In this document: piece by piece, positions 9,044 to 10,979 of the stretch
Layout: the number at the start of each line of letters is the position of its first letter
How positions within the stretch are numbered: the first letter of the stretch is position 1
Source: Lojkania enalia
Lineage: Eukaryota > Ascomycota > Dothideomycetes > Pleosporales
Reading direction: 5' to 3'
Assembly: GCA_010094045.1 (NCBI GenBank)
Contig: ML986739.1
Coordinates: 5,037-16,015, forward strand
DNA length: 10,979 nt
Position numbers and translations under genes: made by a program
The notes under the pieces: model-generated
Told to the model about the DNA's origin: nothing
The model's input: only the letters and a program-made list of their open reading frames with translations
Databases searched by the model: none

Positions 9044-9255
9044 TAGAGAATAGAAAGTTCTAAACTTAAAAGTTTTAATTAATAGAAGATTTTTAAGATT
9101 CTATCTAGATAATTAAATAATTTAATATAATAGTATATAAATATTATAATTTAAACTAAATTAGATATATTTTAAACTTAAATATAGTTAAATAAATAAT
9201 CGATACAATATTATTAAAGAGGCTATTACTAGTAGTATTAAGTTCTTCTATATAA
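9044..9255 (-). other. 5' leader of the gypsy element, between LTR and nested transposon
   Basis: These 212 bases follow the 5' LTR on the element's strand and were continuous with 7190 before the DNA transposon inserted. The tRNA primer-binding site should lie within the first bases inside 9255, which read TTATATAGAAGAACTTA on the minus strand. I could not match this to a tRNA end with confidence. No coding sequence was recognised. Confidence 0.55.
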
Positions 9256-9534
9256 TATAATAGCGTAGGTAAGATAATAGATCTAAATATAGTATAAATT
9301 TACTTAGAGGTATATAAGAATATATAAGAGTTTAAGGACTTAAGAATTCTATTAATATCTATAAGCCTTATATAAAAGAATATAAAAGAACTACTAAACT
9401 ACTTATAATAGAATATATAACTATATATAGATAGGAAAAGAGGTAGAGCTAGGGGTAGAATAAGATAAGTAAAAAGTTTTAAGATAAGATTATATATAAA
9501 ACTTTTTATAGAACAATTTCTTTATATTATTATA
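9256..9534 (-). repeat. 5' LTR of copy 2 (279 bp)
   Basis: Direct repeat of 643-921, with the same ends (TATAATAA at 9534, CTATTATA at 9256, minus strand). Similarity to the other LTRs stops exactly at 9534, where the target duplication begins. The polypurine tract present next to the other two LTRs is absent here, as expected on the outer side of a 5' LTR. Confidence 0.88.
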
Positions 9535-9539
9535 AAACC
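9535..9539. repeat. Target-site duplication, right copy (AAACC)
   Basis: Pairs with AAACT at 638-642; one transition apart. Confidence 0.75.
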
Positions 9540-10014
9540 TTTAGTATAATAGAAGAAGAAAAGAAAGAAGAATAGAATTATATTTATAAATTAAATAGGA
9601 CCTACTAGAATATATAAAGTACTAACCCTAGAATAGAAAAATATAGATATAATACTATAATATATCTATATAAAATATATTAAAAGCTAGAATAAACTAC
9701 TAGAAATAATAAAATACTATATTTAAATAGAATAGGTAAAATAATAGATTAAAAGGTTTTAAGATAAATTTATAGAGAAAAAAGTAGATATTATAAATAT
9801 AGAATACTAAAAAGTACTACTTTTATAGCTAGAACTTAATCTAATATTAGCTACTATATAGGTTAATTTAGATAAAGGCTAATAAAATAATAATAGGTAG
9901 ATATATATTATAAACTAAATATTAGATACTAAATAGTAGAATTATAGAAATTAGGGAAATAATTAGTTAGATAATAAAGTATAGTATAATTTATATATAT
10001 AATAATAGTAGAAG
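9540..10014. other. Unrecognised decayed sequence, purine-rich on the plus strand
   Basis: This is target DNA on the far side of the gypsy element. The plus strand is clearly richer in A and G than in T and C, unlike the surrounding repeats. One plus-strand frame (codons in register with 9637) reads through about 9637-9870 as lysine- and glutamate-rich text such as D-K-F-I-E-K-K-V-D-I-I-N-I-E, broken by TAG/TAA that could come from CAG, CAA or TGG. This may be a RIP-damaged protein gene or transposon fragment. I do not recognise it, and the purine skew alone could produce such a reading. The stretch ends at the TA before the second Fot1-like element. Confidence 0.35.
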
Positions 10015-10016
10015 TA

Positions 10017-10979
10017 ATATATAGTATAAGTAAGCTGATTACCTAAGCGAGCTGATTATAATACTAAGACTATACTAAAATTGCAACTACTTTTCGTAAA
10101 ATATTATACTTTCTTACATTCTATTATACTATATAGTATAGTAGCCTATTCTTCTATATCTATAGTATTATTTTTACACGTCCGTAAGTTATGCCTAACC
10201 TTACTATACTACCTATAGTACCTTTAAGTTGGCTGGTCTCTATTAATACGCGCCTTCTTCCTACTCTTCTTCCTATTAGTACAAGTATTAAAATCTTTTA
10301 GAGTAGTTAATCGAGTGCCTTCTTTAATTATTAGGTTGCCTTCCTTCTATATATACTTTCTTTTATGCGATTAACGTTGTGTAGTAGCTTTATTAGCTAC
10401 TTAAAGCTAAGTAACCTAAGCGTATAATAGTATATTTTTATATATTATATATATAGTACCCTTTATAAACTATTTAAACGCTTCTACTATTAAAATAGAC
10501 GAGCTATCTAAATACTTTTAAACTCTTAATCGAATGTATATAGATTAAGACCTAAATTCGATAGGATTACTTAGTATTTTTAACTCTTAAGGGGTATCTT
10601 CGACTATAAAAGGTATTAGTATATATAGTCGAACTTTAAACTTTAATAGTACTATATTTAGGTTAAATAGAACTAGGCTAGCACCTCAAAAACTACTTAA
10701 AATATTACTCTTTATAATTACTGTGTTAAAAGCTGCTTTAAAGTAGAGTAAGAACTTAATTTTTATAATATAGTTAATATAACTATATATTAGCTGCTCG
10801 ACTTAACACTTATATATAGTCTTTAAAGGTGAGAAATAACCTATATCTAATAGCTGTAGTAGGTATAATAAATATAAAGGTATATAGAGAGTAATAATAT
10901 TCTTTTCTTTATAGAGCTGCCTAAATTTAAGCGAGTTATAGCTTTTATAGCTGTTAAGAATTAGTAATTAATATATACT
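10017..10979 (-). mobile_element. Second Fot1-like transposon, left end, cut by the window
   Basis: It carries a transposase clearly related to, but different from, that at 7276-8871. The start at 10017 is inferred. The left end has AGCTGATTA at 10033 and 10050, 17 bases apart, the same layout as the paired AGCCGGC of the first element. Projecting the same 16-base offset gives a start at 10017, which is preceded by TA (10015-10016) and aligns with the first element's ACGTAAAG end mostly by transitions. The right half lies beyond the window. Confidence 0.75.
10104..10979 (-). pseudogene. Fot1-like transposase pseudogene, C-terminal half (partial)
   Basis: One continuous minus-strand frame from the window edge to a TAA at 10104-10106. 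An in-frame TAG at 10146-10148 is probably a former Gln codon, because the TAA gives a tail length like that of the first element. It begins just before the second catalytic position: L-I-L-N-S-Y (Asp is Asn, 10953-10955). After exactly 35 residues comes L-L-D-I-G-Y-F-S-P-L-K with the third Asp intact (GAT, 10845-10847). A C-terminal CCHC knuckle (10176-10217) reads Tyr, Tyr, His, Cys, the same two ligands lost as in the first element. The DNA-binding region and first catalytic Asp are outside the window. No frameshift is seen, only substitutions and stops. Confidence 0.88.

Larger units (their letters stand above)
643..9534 (-). mobile_element. Complete but dead Ty3/gypsy chromovirus-type LTR retrotransposon (copy 2), with a nested DNA transposon
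   Basis: The element reads on the minus strand from the 5' LTR (9256-9534) to the 3' LTR (643-921). Domains in order are gag with a CCHC knuckle, aspartic protease, reverse transcriptase, RNase H, integrase and a C-terminal chromodomain. RT before integrase, plus the chromodomain, defines a Ty3/gypsy chromovirus. Subtracting the nested 1849-bp transposon and its extra TA leaves about 7041 bp, a normal size for the group. Gag lies in one frame, PR to mid-RNase H in a second, and the rest of pol in a third. All domains carry in-frame stops and lost catalytic residues, so it cannot move. Similar chromoviruses are common in Pezizomycotina genomes. The family name cannot be given without a database search. 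Confidence 0.92.

Noticed and set aside
9535..9537. LTR extended three bases outward (to make a TG start from the TGG of copy 1)
   Set aside because: Copy 3 reads TTT there, the inverted LTR ends fit 9534 better, and the target duplication is found only with the end at 9534.
1..10979. Short open frames of a few dozen codons on both strands
   Set aside because: They fall between RIP-made stops or in shadow frames of the transposon proteins and show no start, motif or conservation.

Overview
The window looks like a piece of an AT-isochore (transposon graveyard) in a filamentous ascomycete that has repeat-induced point mutation (RIP). The organism is inferred, not identified. The sequence is extremely AT-rich and full of TA. 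CA/TG dinucleotides are scarce outside 7.2-9.0 kb. Every recognisable protein is a transposon protein riddled with TAG/TAA codons where conserved Trp or Gln codons are expected. No intact gene, RNA gene, CRISPR array or host gene was recognised.

Layout. 1-401: 3' end of a plus-strand Ty3/gypsy retrotransposon, with a polypurine tract and a 279-bp LTR (123-401). 402-642: short AT-rich target DNA. 643-9534: a complete minus-strand element of the same family. Its LTRs (643-921 and 9256-9534) are also exactly 279 bp, and it is flanked by a 5-bp target duplication (AAACT at 638-642, AAACC at 9535-9539). Its order on the minus strand is leader, gag with a CCHC knuckle, protease, reverse transcriptase, RNase H, integrase, chromodomain, an unexplained ~1-kb 3' region, polypurine tract, LTR. 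Nested in it at a TA dinucleotide is a complete 1849-bp Fot1/Pot2-like (pogo group, Tc1/mariner superfamily) DNA transposon at 7193-9041, with ~56-bp terminal inverted repeats and a transposase pseudogene that stays in one frame throughout. Without this insertion the retrotransposon would be about 7.04 kb. 9540-10014: unrecognised, purine-rich decayed DNA. 10017-end: the left end and C-terminal half of a second, different Fot1-like transposon that runs out of the window.

The genes do not work together as a system; they are nested dead elements. The decay is very regular. Catalytic Asp/Glu codons preceded by T (TpG context) have become Asn in all nine cases I could place. The five preceded by A are intact. 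Zinc-binding Cys/His have become Tyr. RIP also appears to have turned a stretch of RNase H coding sequence into a perfect 10-bp repeat, which then grew by two units. That growth accounts exactly for the only frame change between RT and integrase. I see no sign of a novel functional system; the interesting content is this record of mutation.
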